Shown: one piece after another, positions 17,728 to 27,166 of the stretch
Position numbering within the stretch: the first letter of the stretch is position 1
Layout of the letters: every line of letters begins with the position of its first letter
Source of the DNA: Paenibacillus bovis
Lineage (GTDB): Bacteria; Bacillota; Bacilli; Paenibacillales; Paenibacillaceae
Assembly (NCBI RefSeq): GCF_001421015.2
Contig: NZ_CP013023.1
Location: forward strand, 2,597,501-2,661,500
Length of the DNA stretch: 64,000 nucleotides
Direction: 5' to 3'
The notes under the pieces: model-generated
The model's database searches: none
The model's input: the letters and a program-made list of their open reading frames with translations, nothing else
What the model was told of the DNA's origin: nothing
Translations under genes and position numbers: made by a program

Positions 17728-18405
17728 ATGCAGTCTAATAAAGCAGAACGTCTAAAAAATGCACGTGTTCCCAATAAACCCTTATTGGACGAGGAGCTTC
17801 AGCGCCGTCTGCCACCAGGACAGACACTGACCGACAGTTTTCCGATATTGCATGAAGGCATGGTCCCTGAATATGATCTGAGTCAATGGAATCTGCGGAT
17901 TTTTGGTGAAGTCGAAGAGGAGCGTACTTTTACTTTTGAGCAGCTTCAGGATATGCCGATTACCCGTACAGTGAGCGATATTCACTGTGTGACACGCTGG
18001 TCTAAATTTGATACCCCCTGGGAAGGAGTCCGATTCTCTGATCTGGTTCAGCAGATGAAGATCAAATCGGAAGCTCGTTATGTCATGATTCATGCCGATC
18101 CTGATTATGAGACCAATGTAGCACTTGAAGAACTGATGAAAGACGATGTATTGCTGGCCTGGAATTATGATGGCAAGCCTCTAACTGCCAAACATGGTTG
18201 GCCACTACGTCTGATTGTTCCACAGTTTTATTTCTGGAAAAGTGCAAAATGGATTCGCGGGATTGAATTTATGAAAGAGGATCGAAGAGGGTTCTGGGAA
18301 AATCACGGATTCCATAATATAGCTGATCCTTTCAAGGAAGAACGTTTCTCTTCGGATGAATACGAGATGCCGGAAGATGAATGGAAATACTGTGAAGCAG
18401 ATTGA
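17728..18405 (+). CDS. Sulfite-oxidase-like molybdopterin-dependent oxidoreductase
   Basis: The 225-residue protein has the oxidoreductase molybdopterin-binding fold of sulfite oxidase, MsrP and B. subtilis YuiH. The Mo-ligand Cys87 lies in VSDIHCVTRWSKFDTPWEGV. Other family segments are LAWNYDGKPLTAKHGWPLRLIVP and FYFWKSAKWIRGIEF. There is no Tat or Sec signal and no dimerisation domain, so it is a small, probably cytoplasmic member. Substrate is unknown. An AAAGGAG site precedes the ATG. No molybdenum-cofactor genes are nearby. The tandem small genes downstream run in the same direction. Confidence 0.88.
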   Translation: MQSNKAERLKNARVPNKPLLDEELQRRLPPGQTLTDSFPILHEGMVPEYDLSQWNLRIFGEVEEERTFTFEQLQDMPITRTVSDIHCVTRWSKFDTPWEGVRFSDLVQQMKIKSEARYVMIHADPDYETNVALEELMKDDVLLAWNYDGKPLTAKHGWPLRLIVPQFYFWKSAKWIRGIEFMKEDRRGFWENHGFHNIADPFKEERFSSDEYEMPEDEWKYCEAD

Positions 18406-18502
18406 ATTTCCATTTTTATGAAACTAACCTGTGTTTGTTCCGTATAGGGTCATAACTCTTTCTTTTATCATTTTGGTGATTATCAGGAAAGGAATGATAG
18501 AT

Positions 18503-18658
18503 ATGGAATTATTTTGGCTTATTGTTTTTATGATAGCGATTGGTGGTCCTCTGATCTGGAACAAAATTGCTATTGGCAAACGGATTCATCATGAAGAACA
18601 AAAAGCAGGTCGTGACCTCACCCATGAGATTAACCCTTTTACAGGCGGACGAGATTAG
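18503..18658 (+). CDS. Small membrane-anchored protein, tandem paralogue 1
   Basis: This 51-residue protein has an N-terminal hydrophobic helix (MELFWLIVFMIAIGGPLIW) and a charged tail with AIGKRIHHEEQKAGRDLTHE and INPFTGGRD. The frame is open from further upstream (18431), but AGGAAAGGA ten bases before the ATG at 18503 decides the start. The tail is nearly repeated in the next gene, 73 bases downstream. No known family recognised. Confidence 0.75.
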   Translation: MELFWLIVFMIAIGGPLIWNKIAIGKRIHHEEQKAGRDLTHEINPFTGGRD

Positions 18659-18731
18659 CGGTAAAGGGGATTATACCGGATAATAAAAGCGACAAGTTTA
18701 TTTAGAAATGCAGCATGAGGAGGAGAGCATA

Positions 18732-18887
18732 ATGGAGATAGTTGTTCATATTCTGTCCGGCCTGGCCAAAGCAGCGAATGCGCTGTATATTATGGCTATC
18801 GGTAAACGTATTCATGCAGAAGAAAAAGAAGCCGGACGCGATTTGACTTATGAGATAAATCCGTTCACAGGCAGCCGAAAATCATAA
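18732..18887 (+). CDS. Small protein, tandem paralogue 2
   Basis: This is a 51-residue frame with the same length as its upstream neighbour and a GAGGAGGAGAG ribosome site before the ATG. The N-terminal half is hydrophobic (MEIVVHILSGLAKAANALYI) and the tail reads AIGKRIHAEEKEAGRDLTYE then INPFTGSRKS. Over the 28 shared tail residues 23 are identical to the first copy, while the codons differ at many third positions, showing an old duplication under selection for protein sequence. Function unknown; the tail may face the cytoplasm and bind a partner. Confidence 0.8.
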   Translation: MEIVVHILSGLAKAANALYIMAIGKRIHAEEKEAGRDLTYEINPFTGSRKS

Positions 18888-18980
18888 TGTTATTACACTC
18901 TAGCCGTATACAAAAAATAGCAATACACGTGAAATGATAGGGTATATGATTAGCATCATTTGTTCTATATCCATACATCG

Positions 18981-19012
18981 AAAAGACTGGCGCCAATCGC
19001 GCCAGTCTTTTT
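18981..19012. terminator. Bidirectional terminator between convergent units
   Basis: The perfect 13-base stem AAAAGACTGGCGC/GCGCCAGTCTTTT has a five-base loop, with A on the left and T on the right. It serves the small-protein pair on + and the lipoprotein gene on -. Confidence 0.9.
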
Positions 19013-19041
19013 ACCATTATATAAGCAGAATAGAGCAGCTA

Positions 19042-19665
19042 TTACAAGCTCTCCACAGCTTTGGACAGTTTGGCATCCAAAGTCCCTTTGTCTACGTTAC
19101 CATCATTCAGATCCGGATTAAACCAATAGATTACCAGTACATTACCTTTGGTATATTCCGTCTTTTTAAAAGGAATACCGTTTTGCTGGGTTTTCAGATC
19201 TTCCAGACCTTTTTTCAGGTCATCTTCAGATTTGAAAACATAGATGGATACAGGCTCGGTTTTTTTCGGATCTTTGGTAGTTACATAGCGATCCGGTTTC
19301 ACACCATTCAATACCCATTTGCCAGCCGCATCCGGCTCAGCTACCAGATCGATACCCTGTTTTTTGATAACAGCAGCTACTTCTTTGGTAGTCATATCGG
19401 TAGCAGCAGCTTTGTTCGCGGAATCAGTCGAGCTATCAGATTCAGACGATTTGTTATCTGTTGCTGTAGTGTCGGTCGCATTGTTGGTAGCAGTTCCTTG
19501 CTCGTCAGCTGCCTTGTTATCCGTAGCGGTCGTGTCTGTGGTGCCCTGTTCGGTCGTAGTCGTCGACCCGGTAGCAGGTGCAGGCGTAGATTCATTTGCC
19601 TTGGAACAGCCGGTCGCTGCAACGACAGTAATTGCGAGTAAGAGTGTAGTCACTTTCAGTTTCAT
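19042..19665 (-). CDS. Thr/Ser-rich lipoprotein of unknown function
   Basis: The 207-residue precursor starts MKLKVTTLLLAITVVAATGC, a lipoprotein signal with lipid-attachment Cys20. The residue at -3 is Ala rather than Leu, so the lipobox is slightly non-canonical. Residues about 25-95 are a low-complexity Thr/Asp/Ala/Asn linker containing the heptad TTATDNK twice. The C-terminal domain (about 100-207) is predicted alpha/beta with VSIYVFKSEDDLKKGLEDLK and VLVIYWFNPDLND. A GGAGG site precedes the ATG; a longer open frame upstream adds no plausible start. Likely anchored to the outer face of the membrane; role unknown. Confidence 0.8.
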   Translation of the reverse strand: MKLKVTTLLLAITVVAATGCSKANESTPAPATGSTTTTEQGTTDTTATDNKAADEQGTATNNATDTTATDNKSSESDSSTDSANKAAATDMTTKEVAAVIKKQGIDLVAEPDAAGKWVLNGVKPDRYVTTKDPKKTEPVSIYVFKSEDDLKKGLEDLKTQQNGIPFKKTEYTKGNVLVIYWFNPDLNDGNVDKGTLDAKLSKAVESL

Positions 19666-20068
19666 AATTGACCTCCTGTTGTTGTAATAATGGGCAGGGG
19701 TATTCATTCTCTGCAAATGAAAATGGAATAACCGCAAGCAATGAAAGGTGCAAAGCAATTTTCATTATAACCATACATACACCGTCAGACAACTTTTGAC
19801 ACGTAGCTTACATTAAGCATGGACTTGTTTGATTGTCCTTTCAAGATTGAAAAAGCTGATATAACAGTAATGTATACGATATCATAAACATCCAAAATTA
19901 ATGTATTACAGAGATCATTTTATGCAGAGAGGCTAATCACGCGGTGTATAATCCAAAAAAAGAAGCAGCCGGGGGAAGCTGCTTCTTGCATCATTATATT
20001 TATATAAGCCGTTCAAATCAGAATTTTTTCCTTGGGGGAAGGAAAGAATCAAAAGGGGACAAGTTGAA
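19666..20068. other. Intergenic region lipoprotein-ohr
   Basis: This 403-base AT-rich stretch lies between two genes that both read leftward. It contains the ohr terminator (19953-19986) and must hold the lipoprotein promoter. I see no convincing -35/-10 pair and no coding frame. Confidence 0.5.
19953..19986 (-). terminator. Rho-independent terminator of ohr (minus strand)
   Basis: Read on the minus strand, AGAAGCAGC pairs perfectly with GCTGCTTCT around a GC-rich loop and is followed by seven T. It lies about 80 bases after the ohr stop. Confidence 0.88.
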
Positions 20069-20497
20069 TTACAGAACGTTAATTTCGACAGCAATATTAC
20101 CGCGTGTCGCACGGGAATAAGGACATACATTATGTGCTTCTTCAGCCAGTTTGGAAGCTGTATCGCGATCGATACCTTTAACAAGAACATCCAGACGTAC
20201 TGCCAGTGCAAAGCCGCCATCTTCAGCTTTACCAAAGCTTACGGTTCCTGTAACTTGAGTTCCTTCATGTTTTACTTTTTGCATACGCGCTACCATATTC
20301 AGTGCACTATCAAAGCAAGCGGAGTAACCGGCTGCAAACAGCTGCTCGGGATTGGTACCGGCACCACCAGCGCCGCCCATTTCTTTTGGAGTGGCAATGT
20401 CAAGACGCAGGTCAGGACTGGAGGACTCAACATAACCTTGTCTTCCACCGATTGCTGTTACAGAAGTCTCGTACATTTTTTGTTGGATATTTAGCAT
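20069..20497 (-). CDS. ohr: Organic hydroperoxide resistance protein Ohr (OsmC family)
   Basis: Ohr is a thiol peroxidase that reduces organic and lipid hydroperoxides in the cytoplasm. The 142-residue protein shows both redox Cys: Cys61 in FAAGYSACFDSAL and Cys125 in EEAHNVCPYSRATRGNI. The early TSVTAIGGRQGYVESS segment is typical of Ohr rather than OsmC. The start ATG at 20497 is preceded by AAGGTGG at eight bases; a GTG four codons upstream is unlikely. It is divergent from ohrR, and OhrR-type operator sequences lie between them. Confidence 0.96.
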   Translation of the reverse strand: MLNIQQKMYETSVTAIGGRQGYVESSSPDLRLDIATPKEMGGAGGAGTNPEQLFAAGYSACFDSALNMVARMQKVKHEGTQVTGTVSFGKAEDGGFALAVRLDVLVKGIDRDTASKLAEEAHNVCPYSRATRGNIAVEINVL

Positions 20498-20529
20498 ATC
20501 AATTACCACCTTTTACGTTATTTTATTTT

Positions 20530-20546
20530 ACAAAATTAAATTTATC
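20530..20546. promoter_or_regulatory. Candidate OhrR operator near ohr
   Basis: The sequence ACAAAATTAAATTTA resembles the B. subtilis OhrR operator core TACAATTAAATTGTA. It lies about 35 bases upstream of the ohr start. A second similar element lies nearer ohrR. Assigned by resemblance and position. Confidence 0.5.
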
Positions 20547-20591
20547 ACAATTAATATAAAAAGTAAAATGTTTTTCGTAATAATAATGTCA

Positions 20592-20607
20592 GGCAATTAA
20601 ATTTGTG
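20592..20607. promoter_or_regulatory. Candidate OhrR operator near ohrR
   Basis: GCAATTAAATTTGTG contains CAATTAAATTTG, nearly the OhrR operator core. It overlaps a possible ohrR -35 (TTGTGA, 20603-20608) with a candidate -10 about 18 bases on, so it could mediate autoregulation. Confidence 0.5.
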
Positions 20608-20730
20608 ATAGAATAGAGTTTAAGCATTAAATAAAATCAAGTATTCATAGTGTGTCTGACGGGTTATTAGTATATAAAAATTCGGAACATATTTAAGAAT
20701 ACTCATTATATAAAAGCAGGTGATTATAGA

Positions 20731-21213
20731 ATGGACACTCAATCTCAGGAATATCCGCACCCCCAGTTGAAGCTGGACAATCAGCTTTGCTTTGCCATTT
20801 ATGCATCTTCCCGTGAGATGACCAAAATGTACCAGCCGCTGCTGGATCATCTCGGTCTTACGTATTCACAGTATCTTGTTATGCTCGTTCTGTGGGAGCA
20901 GCAGGAATGTACAGTGAAAGAATTGGGTAATGCGCTCTATCTCGATTCCGGTACACTGACACCACTACTCAAGCGTCTGGAAGCAGCAGGTCTTATTATC
21001 CGCAAACGCTCTACAGAAGATGAGCGCAAAGTGCATATTACATTGACAGAAGCCGGTTGGAGCTTGCAGCAACAAGCAGTCTCGATTCCGGACGATATCA
21101 AAGAAAGAACATGCATTAATACAGACAAGCTGGATGAGCTGTTGTCCGAGTTCAAACAGCTGCTGCAAAATATCCATCAAGCGAACGTGAATAGCGCAGC
21201 CAACAAAAAATAA
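20731..21213 (+). CDS. ohrR: Organic peroxide sensor/repressor OhrR (MarR family)
   Basis: The 160-residue MarR-type winged-helix repressor is released from DNA when its reactive Cys is oxidised by organic peroxides. The sensing Cys20 is in LDNQLCFAIYASSREM, identical in pattern to Bacillus OhrR. The wing region contains YLDSGTLTPLLKRLEAAGLI and RKRSTEDERKVHITLT. Two more Cys are present (Cys60 and Cys128); Cys128 lies roughly where two-Cys OhrR proteins have their resolving Cys. Gene order and spacing with ohr support repression of ohr. GCAGGTGATT precedes the ATG. Confidence 0.94.
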   Translation: MDTQSQEYPHPQLKLDNQLCFAIYASSREMTKMYQPLLDHLGLTYSQYLVMLVLWEQQECTVKELGNALYLDSGTLTPLLKRLEAAGLIIRKRSTEDERKVHITLTEAGWSLQQQAVSIPDDIKERTCINTDKLDELLSEFKQLLQNIHQANVNSAANKK

Positions 21214-21260
21214 TCTTTTATTTATTGAAGGAAACCAAGTCTAGGATTGTGCAAATACAG

Positions 21261-21304
21261 AATCCCTTTTAGCAGAAATTGTTAAAAGGGATTTTTATTT
21301 TTTT
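21261..21304 (+). terminator. Rho-independent terminator after ohrR
   Basis: The perfect stem AATCCCTTTT/AAAAGGGATT with a 13-base loop is followed by a T-rich run. Confidence 0.9.
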
Positions 21305-21396
21305 ACTTTGTTAACGCATACATGATATATTAAGCATAGGCAATTACTTCCTTATGATTTTCTCCATATCGTGGATTAAAATGGTAAAATTTTTAA

Positions 21397-21410
21397 GGAA
21401 AGCGTTTTAA
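21397..21410 (+). promoter_or_regulatory. Possible cre (CcpA) site upstream of sucC
   Basis: GGAAAGCGTTTTAA matches the catabolite-responsive element consensus except at two positions. It lies just upstream of a TACAAT (21419-21424) that could be the sucCD -10 box. Carbon repression of a TCA-cycle gene would make sense, but the match is imperfect. Confidence 0.3.
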
Positions 21411-21492
21411 AAACATGTTACAATAGCAAAGGTTATTGATTTGCCGGGCAATATGACCGGAATGCATTCATGTCGATAGGAGGATTTACCAG

Positions 21493-22650
21493 ATGAATAT
21501 CCATGAATATCAGGGAAAACAAGTACTTAAACAGTATGGAGTGGCAGTGCCCGAGGGCAAAGTAGCCTTTACGGTGGAAGAAGCTGTAGAAGCAGCACAA
21601 TCTCTGGGCAGTGCGGTATGTGTAGTTAAAGCACAAATCCACGCTGGCGGTAGAGGTAAAGCCGGAGGCGTCAAAGTAGCCAAAAGCGTAGACGAAGTTC
21701 GTGCGTATGCGCAGGAATTGCTGGGCAAGGTACTCGTTACCCACCAGACAGGTCCGGAAGGCAAAGAAATCAAACGTCTGTTGATCGAAGAAGGCTGTGA
21801 TATTCAAAAAGAATATTACATAGGGGTAGTTATCGACCGTGCTACTGGCAAAGTGGTCATAATGGCTTCTGAAGAAGGCGGCACAGAGATCGAAGAAGTA
21901 GCAGAGAAAACGCCGGAAAAAATCTTCCGCGAAGCTGTCGATCCTGCGGTCGGTCTGCAGGCTTTCCAGGCCCGCAAACTTGCTTATGCTATTAACATTC
22001 CTACCAAGCTGGTGAACAAAGCAGCTCAATTTATGTTGTCCTTGTACAAAGCATTTGTTGAGAAAGACTGCTCGATTGCCGAAATCAACCCATTGGTTGT
22101 AACAGGTGACGGTCAGGTTATGGCTTTGGATGCCAAGCTGAACTTTGATTCCAACGCATTGTTCCGTCATCCGGAAATTCTGGAACTGCGCGATCTGGAA
22201 GAAGAAGATGAAAAAGAGATTGAAGCTTCCAAATTCGACCTGAGTTACATCGCTCTGGATGGCAATATCGGCTGTATGGTTAACGGTGCCGGTCTGGCGA
22301 TGGCAACAATGGATATTATTAAATACTACGGCGGCGAACCCGCCAACTTCCTGGACGTAGGGGGCGGTGCAACGACAGAGAAGGTTACTGAAGCCTTCAA
22401 AATCATCCTGTCCGATCCAAACGTAAAAGGAATCTTCATTAATATATTCGGCGGAATTATGCGCTGTGACGTTATTGCCAATGGTGTGGTTGAAGCCGCC
22501 AAGCAAATCGGGCTGGACCGTCCACTCGTAGTGAGACTGGAAGGTACGAACGTTGATCTCGGTAAGCAGATTCTGGCTGAATCGGGACTGAACATCGTAG
22601 CTGCTGACTCCATGGCAGATGGAGCGCAAAAGATCGTAGCGCTGGTATAA
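21493..22650 (+). CDS. sucC: Succinyl-CoA synthetase beta subunit (ADP-forming)
   Basis: SucC with SucD converts succinyl-CoA to succinate with substrate-level phosphorylation in the TCA cycle. The 385-residue subunit starts [17 protein letters not shown] and has an ATP-grasp fold ([15 protein letters not shown]), IAEINPLVV and the C-terminal ligase domain with [13 protein letters not shown]. The start ATG follows AGGAGG. Usual length. It is followed by sucD after 46 bases, the conserved Bacillales order after ylqH/comM. Confidence 0.98.
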   Translation: MNIHEYQGKQVLKQYGVAVPEGKVAFTVEEAVEAAQSLGSAVCVVKAQIHAGGRGKAGGVKVAKSVDEVRAYAQELLGKVLVTHQTGPEGKEIKRLLIEEGCDIQKEYYIGVVIDRATGKVVIMASEEGGTEIEEVAEKTPEKIFREAVDPAVGLQAFQARKLAYAINIPTKLVNKAAQFMLSLYKAFVEKDCSIAEINPLVVTGDGQVMALDAKLNFDSNALFRHPEILELRDLEEEDEKEIEASKFDLSYIALDGNIGCMVNGAGLAMATMDIIKYYGGEPANFLDVGGGATTEKVTEAFKIILSDPNVKGIFINIFGGIMRCDVIANGVVEAAKQIGLDRPLVVRLEGTNVDLGKQILAESGLNIVAADSMADGAQKIVALV

Positions 22651-22696
22651 AACAACACCAGTACCTAAATTAAGTGATAGGAGCTGTGACTGGACA

Positions 22697-23626
22697 ATGA
22701 GTATTCTTGTAGATAAGCACACAAAAGTGATCACTCAAGGTATCACCGGTTCAACGGGATTATTTCACACCAAAGGTGCCCTGGATTATGGTACTCAAAT
22801 GGTTGGCGGAGTAACACCCGGTAAAGGCGGAACCAATGTGGATATTACACTGGAAGATGGTTCCACAGTGAGTCTGCCGGTATTTAATACCGTTGTTGAA
22901 GCCAAGGAAAAAACAGGCGCTACAGCGAGTGTTATCTACGTTCCACCGGCATTTGCAGCGGATTCCATTATGGAAGCCGTCGATGCAGACCTGGATCTCG
23001 TTATCTGTATTACAGAGGGCATTCCTGTGCTCGATATGGTTAAAGTTGCCCGTTATATGGAAGGCAAAAAGACTGTATTGATCGGGCCAAACTGTCCGGG
23101 TGTGATTACGCCGGGCGAGTGCAAAATCGGTATTATGCCAGGCTATATCCATAAGCCGGGTTATGTAGGTGTTGTATCACGCAGTGGTACTCTCACATAC
23201 GAAGCCGTGCATCAACTGTCTACACGCGGTATTGGACAGTCTTCCGCGGTAGGTATCGGTGGCGATCCTGTCAAAGGCTCCGAATTTATTGATATCCTCA
23301 AAATGTTCAATGAAGATCCGGATACCCGTGCAGTTATCATGATCGGAGAAATTGGCGGTACGGCAGAAGAAGAAGCGGCAGAGTGGATTCAGGCAAATAT
23401 GACCAAGCCTGTCGTTGGCTTTATTGGTGGTGCAACAGCGCCTCCAGGAAAACGTATGGGTCATGCAGGTGCTATTATTTCCGGCGGTAAAGGTACAGCG
23501 GCCGAGAAGATTGCCAAGCTGGAATCCTGCGGTGTCAAAGTTGCTCCAACGCCATCCGAAATGGGCTCTACACTGGTAGAAGTACTGGAAGAGCGTGGTT
23601 TGTTGAGCGAGTGCACAACTCACTAA
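22697..23626 (+). CDS. sucD: Succinyl-CoA synthetase alpha subunit
   Basis: This 309-residue subunit binds CoA and carries the phosphorylated His. Visible motifs are [19 protein letters not shown] (CoA-binding Rossmann), [17 protein letters not shown], and the catalytic His in [16 protein letters not shown]. It forms a heterodimer or heterotetramer with SucC. It is co-transcribed with sucC and ends before a terminator. Confidence 0.98.
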   Translation: MSILVDKHTKVITQGITGSTGLFHTKGALDYGTQMVGGVTPGKGGTNVDITLEDGSTVSLPVFNTVVEAKEKTGATASVIYVPPAFAADSIMEAVDADLDLVICITEGIPVLDMVKVARYMEGKKTVLIGPNCPGVITPGECKIGIMPGYIHKPGYVGVVSRSGTLTYEAVHQLSTRGIGQSSAVGIGGDPVKGSEFIDILKMFNEDPDTRAVIMIGEIGGTAEEEAAEWIQANMTKPVVGFIGGATAPPGKRMGHAGAIISGGKGTAAEKIAKLESCGVKVAPTPSEMGSTLVEVLEERGLLSECTTH

Positions 23627-23727
23627 TCCAATGAATACTGTCTATTACAACGGCTATTGAACAGGGATAGACTTCTGTCTTTCTTTTCATTATAATAGCT
23701 GTAAATGGATATCGTTCGTGACAGGGT

Positions 23728-23771
23728 AAGCAACCTCTGATTCTCTTTAGAGAGACAGGGGTTGCTTCTTT
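23728..23771 (+). terminator. Rho-independent terminator after sucD
   Basis: The stem AAGCAACCTCTG/CAGGGGTTGCTT has one wobble pair and is followed by a short T-rich tail. It separates sucCD from dprA. Confidence 0.85.
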
Positions 23772-23877
23772 GCGTTATCCGGCAAATATCAGGGTAAACG
23801 CTTGCAATATTAAATGACATACGATTAAATGGAGTAGATGGTCACGTCTGTCTCCTGACAGAGGAGAATGAACAATA

Positions 23878-25020
23878 GTGTTGGATGAACGTTCTGTACT
23901 GATAGGATTACACCAGGCAGCCGGTATTGGCTGGAAAAGAATCTATGATATACTACAACAACATGCGGATCTGCGCGAACTGCCGGAGTGGGATGCCGGA
24001 CGCTGGCGGAGATTGGGCATGCCGGATAAAGTTGCTCAGTCATTGCCTGCCCAGCTGCAGGAAGAGTGTATACGCGAACGATTATCGCTTTATTATGATA
24101 AGGGCATAGAGATCATGACTATCATGGATGAAGCGTATCCCATATTAATGAAGGAAATCGCCCAACCTCCCTGGGTGTTGTATACAAAAGGCAGACAAGA
24201 ATTACTTTCATCATTTTGTATCGGAATGGTAGGTACAAGAGTGCCAACTGCCTATGGACGTAAGGTAGCGGAGCTGCTGGCGGGCGATATGGCAGAGCGT
24301 GGAGTAACAGTAGTCAGCGGTATGGCGAGAGGCATCGATAGTGTCTGTCACGAAGCAGTGCTCCAAAAAAACGGGAATACGATTGCAGTACTGGGTACAG
24401 GTATCAATGTCATTTATCCGCCGGAGAATCGTTCCCTGTATCACACAATTGCCGAACGTGGACTGATTGTATCCGAATATCCGATAGGTACACGTTCTTC
24501 TCCTGGACTGTTTCCACAGCGCAATCGCATTATTGCCGGGCTGTCCCATGGCTCTATAGTGGTCGAAGCAGATGTACGGAGTGGTTCGCTGATTACAGCA
24601 GATTATGCAATGGACAGCAACCGGGACGTTTTTGCGGTACCAGGGCCTATAACTTCTCCCAAAAGTCAGGGTACGCTGGCGCTGCTAAAGCAAGGAGCTA
24701 TTCTGGTTACCGAAGCTGCTGATATTACAAAGGAATATGATTCAATTCTTTTGAATTGGTGTGATAATCCATACAAAAAGGAAGAAAATGGACATCCTGA
24801 TGCAGTTGTAGAGCTCTCATCAGCCATAATGTCAGATATTTCTTATTTGACAGAAGATGAAAAAACGATATACCTTATATTGGAGCAGGGAGATGCAAAT
24901 ATCGATGAACTTCAATTACAATCGAAGTTTGATTTTGGACTTTTGCATACGGTTCTGTTATCTTTAATCATAAAAAAACAGATCAGTCAACGCTCTGGTG
25001 CGATATACACCTTAATATAA
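23878..25020 (+). CDS. dprA: DNA processing protein DprA (Smf)
   Basis: DprA binds incoming single-stranded DNA during natural transformation and loads RecA on it. The 380-residue protein has an N-terminal SAM-like helical region and the Rossmann-like DprA core with [50 protein letters not shown] and [15 protein letters not shown]-terminal winged-helix domain (about 310-380) with [16 protein letters not shown] completes it. It starts at GTG (TTG one codon later is possible) after GAGGAG. It precedes topA, as in B. subtilis. Confidence 0.96.
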   Translation: MLDERSVLIGLHQAAGIGWKRIYDILQQHADLRELPEWDAGRWRRLGMPDKVAQSLPAQLQEECIRERLSLYYDKGIEIMTIMDEAYPILMKEIAQPPWVLYTKGRQELLSSFCIGMVGTRVPTAYGRKVAELLAGDMAERGVTVVSGMARGIDSVCHEAVLQKNGNTIAVLGTGINVIYPPENRSLYHTIAERGLIVSEYPIGTRSSPGLFPQRNRIIAGLSHGSIVVEADVRSGSLITADYAMDSNRDVFAVPGPITSPKSQGTLALLKQGAILVTEAADITKEYDSILLNWCDNPYKKEENGHPDAVVELSSAIMSDISYLTEDEKTIYLILEQGDANIDELQLQSKFDFGLLHTVLLSLIIKKQISQRSGAIYTLI

Positions 25021-25060
25021 GCAAACTATAGATAGAATAACAGAAAGGGGGACGAACCTG

Positions 25061-27166
25061 ATGGCAGATTCACTCGTGATTGTAGAATCACCAGCAAAAG
25101 CGAAGACAATCGGTAAATACCTGGGCAGCAAATTTATTGTCAAAGCGTCAATGGGTCACGTCCGCGACCTGCCGAAAAGTCAGATCGGTGTAGATGTGGA
25201 GAACGATTTTGATCCCAAGTATATTACGATTCGTGGTAAAGGTTCCGTTCTAAAAGAATTAAAAGATGCACGAAAAAAAGTGAAAAAAGTTTATCTGGCG
25301 GCTGACCCGGATCGCGAAGGAGAAGCAATTGCCTGGCATCTGGCTCATGCCTTGGATGTTCAAGAAGGCGAAATGTGCCGCGTAGTATTTAATGAAATTA
25401 CCAAACAGGCAGTCAAGGATGCTTTTAAAACACCGCGTCAGATTAACATGGATCTTGTTAATGCCCAGCAGGCAAGACGCATACTGGATCGTCTGGTAGG
25501 TTACAAAATCAGTCCACTATTATGGAAGAAAGTTAAAAAGGGACTGTCTGCAGGACGTGTACAATCCGTAGCTGTAAAGATTATTATTGACCGTGAGAAT
25601 GAAATTTCGGAGTTTATACCGGAAGAGTACTGGAGCATTACCGCTCAGCTTACAATTAACGGTACTACTTTTGAAGCCAAATTCAACCAGTTAAACGGTG
25701 AGAAAAAAGAGCTTCACAGTGAAGATGATGTGAATGAAGTGCTAACGGCGATCGCCGATGCAGCATTTGAAGTAACCGATATCAAAGAACGCGAACGTTT
25801 GCGCCATCCGGCCGCTCCATTTACAACCTCATCCCTGCAGCAGGAAGCTGCACGCAAATTGAACTTCCGCGCAGCCAAGACGATGTCTGTAGCCCAGCAA
25901 TTATATGAAGGAATTGACCTCGGCAAAGAAGGTACAGTTGGTCTGATTACCTATATGCGTACAGACTCCACGCGTATCGCTGTTTCCGCCCAGGAAGAGA
26001 TTCGCGAGTATATTACCGGCCGCTACGGTGCCGACTTTATTCCAGAAGAACCTCGTCAATATACCAAAAAGAACGCGAATGCACAGGATGCTCACGAAGC
26101 GATCCGTCCTACCTCGGCAGTACGTGATCCCGAATCGGTGAAAGAATATATGAGTCGTGATCAATTCCGTCTGTACAAGCTGGTCTGGGAACGTTTTGCA
26201 GCGAGCCAGATGGCTTCAGCTGTACTGGATACATTATCTGTTGATATTGCGGCGGGTCCAGCCAATTTCCGTGCAGCCGGTTCCAAAGTGCGCTTCCCTG
26301 GATTTATGAAAGTCTATGTGGAAGGCAATGACGATGGCAAAGAAGAAGGCGAGAAATTCCTGCCACCGCTTGCCAAAGGCGACAAGCTGCAAAAAAATAA
26401 TGTTGAACCCAAGCAGCATTTTACCCAGCCACCGCCACGTTATACAGAAGCACGTCTTGTAAAAACGCTGGAAGAACTCGGAATCGGACGTCCAAGTACG
26501 TATGCGCCTACATTGGAGACAATTCAAAAACGCGGATATGTAGCTATCGAAGAAAAGAAATTTATGCCGACCGAGCTGGGTGAGCTGATCATTGAACAAA
26601 TGGAAGAGTTTTTCCCCGAGATTCTCGATCCCGAGTTCACAGCACATATGGAACAGGATCTTGACCATGTAGGAGAAGGACAGGAAGATTGGGTACATGT
26701 ACTTCATGATTTTTATAAGTCCTTTGAGAAACGTCTGGAAGTAGCCGAAGAGGAAATGAAAGAAATTGAGATCGAAGACGAAGTATCGGATGAGATTTGT
26801 GACAAATGCGGTCGTCACATGGTATATAAACTGGGTCGTTTCGGCAAGTTTTTGGCTTGTTCGGGATTCCCGGATTGCCGGAATACCAAACCGATTATCA
26901 AGGATATCGGCGTACCGTGTCCAACCTGTCATGAAGGTCATGTCGTAGAGCGTCGCAGTAAAAAAGGCCGCGTGTTCTATGGATGTGATCGTTATCCGGA
27001 ATGTGACTTTGTATCCTGGGATCGTCCTTCTCTCAAACCATGTCCGGTATGTACATCGATGATGGTGGAGAAACGAAACAAGCAGGGCGTCAAATTGCAA
27101 TGTACAAAATGTGACCATACCGAAATGGTTGAAGAAAATGAGAACGAAGCGGTCGAACTCGATTAA
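25061..27166 (+). CDS. topA: DNA topoisomerase I (type IA)
   Basis: TopA relaxes negative supercoils by a 5'-phosphotyrosine intermediate. The 701-residue enzyme has the Toprim domain ([32 protein letters not shown]), the catalytic Tyr298 in [13 protein letters not shown], and [20 protein letters not shown]. It ends in three Cys4 zinc-ribbon modules: [32 protein letters not shown] and [21 protein letters not shown] precedes the ATG. Length and domain count match Bacillus TopA. Confidence 0.98.
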   Translation: MADSLVIVESPAKAKTIGKYLGSKFIVKASMGHVRDLPKSQIGVDVENDFDPKYITIRGKGSVLKELKDARKKVKKVYLAADPDREGEAIAWHLAHALDVQEGEMCRVVFNEITKQAVKDAFKTPRQINMDLVNAQQARRILDRLVGYKISPLLWKKVKKGLSAGRVQSVAVKIIIDRENEISEFIPEEYWSITAQLTINGTTFEAKFNQLNGEKKELHSEDDVNEVLTAIADAAFEVTDIKERERLRHPAAPFTTSSLQQEAARKLNFRAAKTMSVAQQLYEGIDLGKEGTVGLITYMRTDSTRIAVSAQEEIREYITGRYGADFIPEEPRQYTKKNANAQDAHEAIRPTSAVRDPESVKEYMSRDQFRLYKLVWERFAASQMASAVLDTLSVDIAAGPANFRAAGSKVRFPGFMKVYVEGNDDGKEEGEKFLPPLAKGDKLQKNNVEPKQHFTQPPPRYTEARLVKTLEELGIGRPSTYAPTLETIQKRGYVAIEEKKFMPTELGELIIEQMEEFFPEILDPEFTAHMEQDLDHVGEGQEDWVHVLHDFYKSFEKRLEVAEEEMKEIEIEDEVSDEICDKCGRHMVYKLGRFGKFLACSGFPDCRNTKPIIKDIGVPCPTCHEGHVVERRSKKGRVFYGCDRYPECDFVSWDRPSLKPCPVCTSMMVEKRNKQGVKLQCTKCDHTEMVEENENEAVELD

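Noticed and set aside
18934..19641. Forward open frame (235 codons) over the lipoprotein region
   Set aside because: It is antisense to the lipoprotein gene, which has a clear signal peptide and ribosome site; the forward frame also runs through the bidirectional terminator.
21433..22734. Long reverse open frame (433 codons) across sucC
   Set aside because: It is fully antisense to sucC, has Cys/Phe/Asn-rich composition typical of a codon-shadow, and has no ribosome site.
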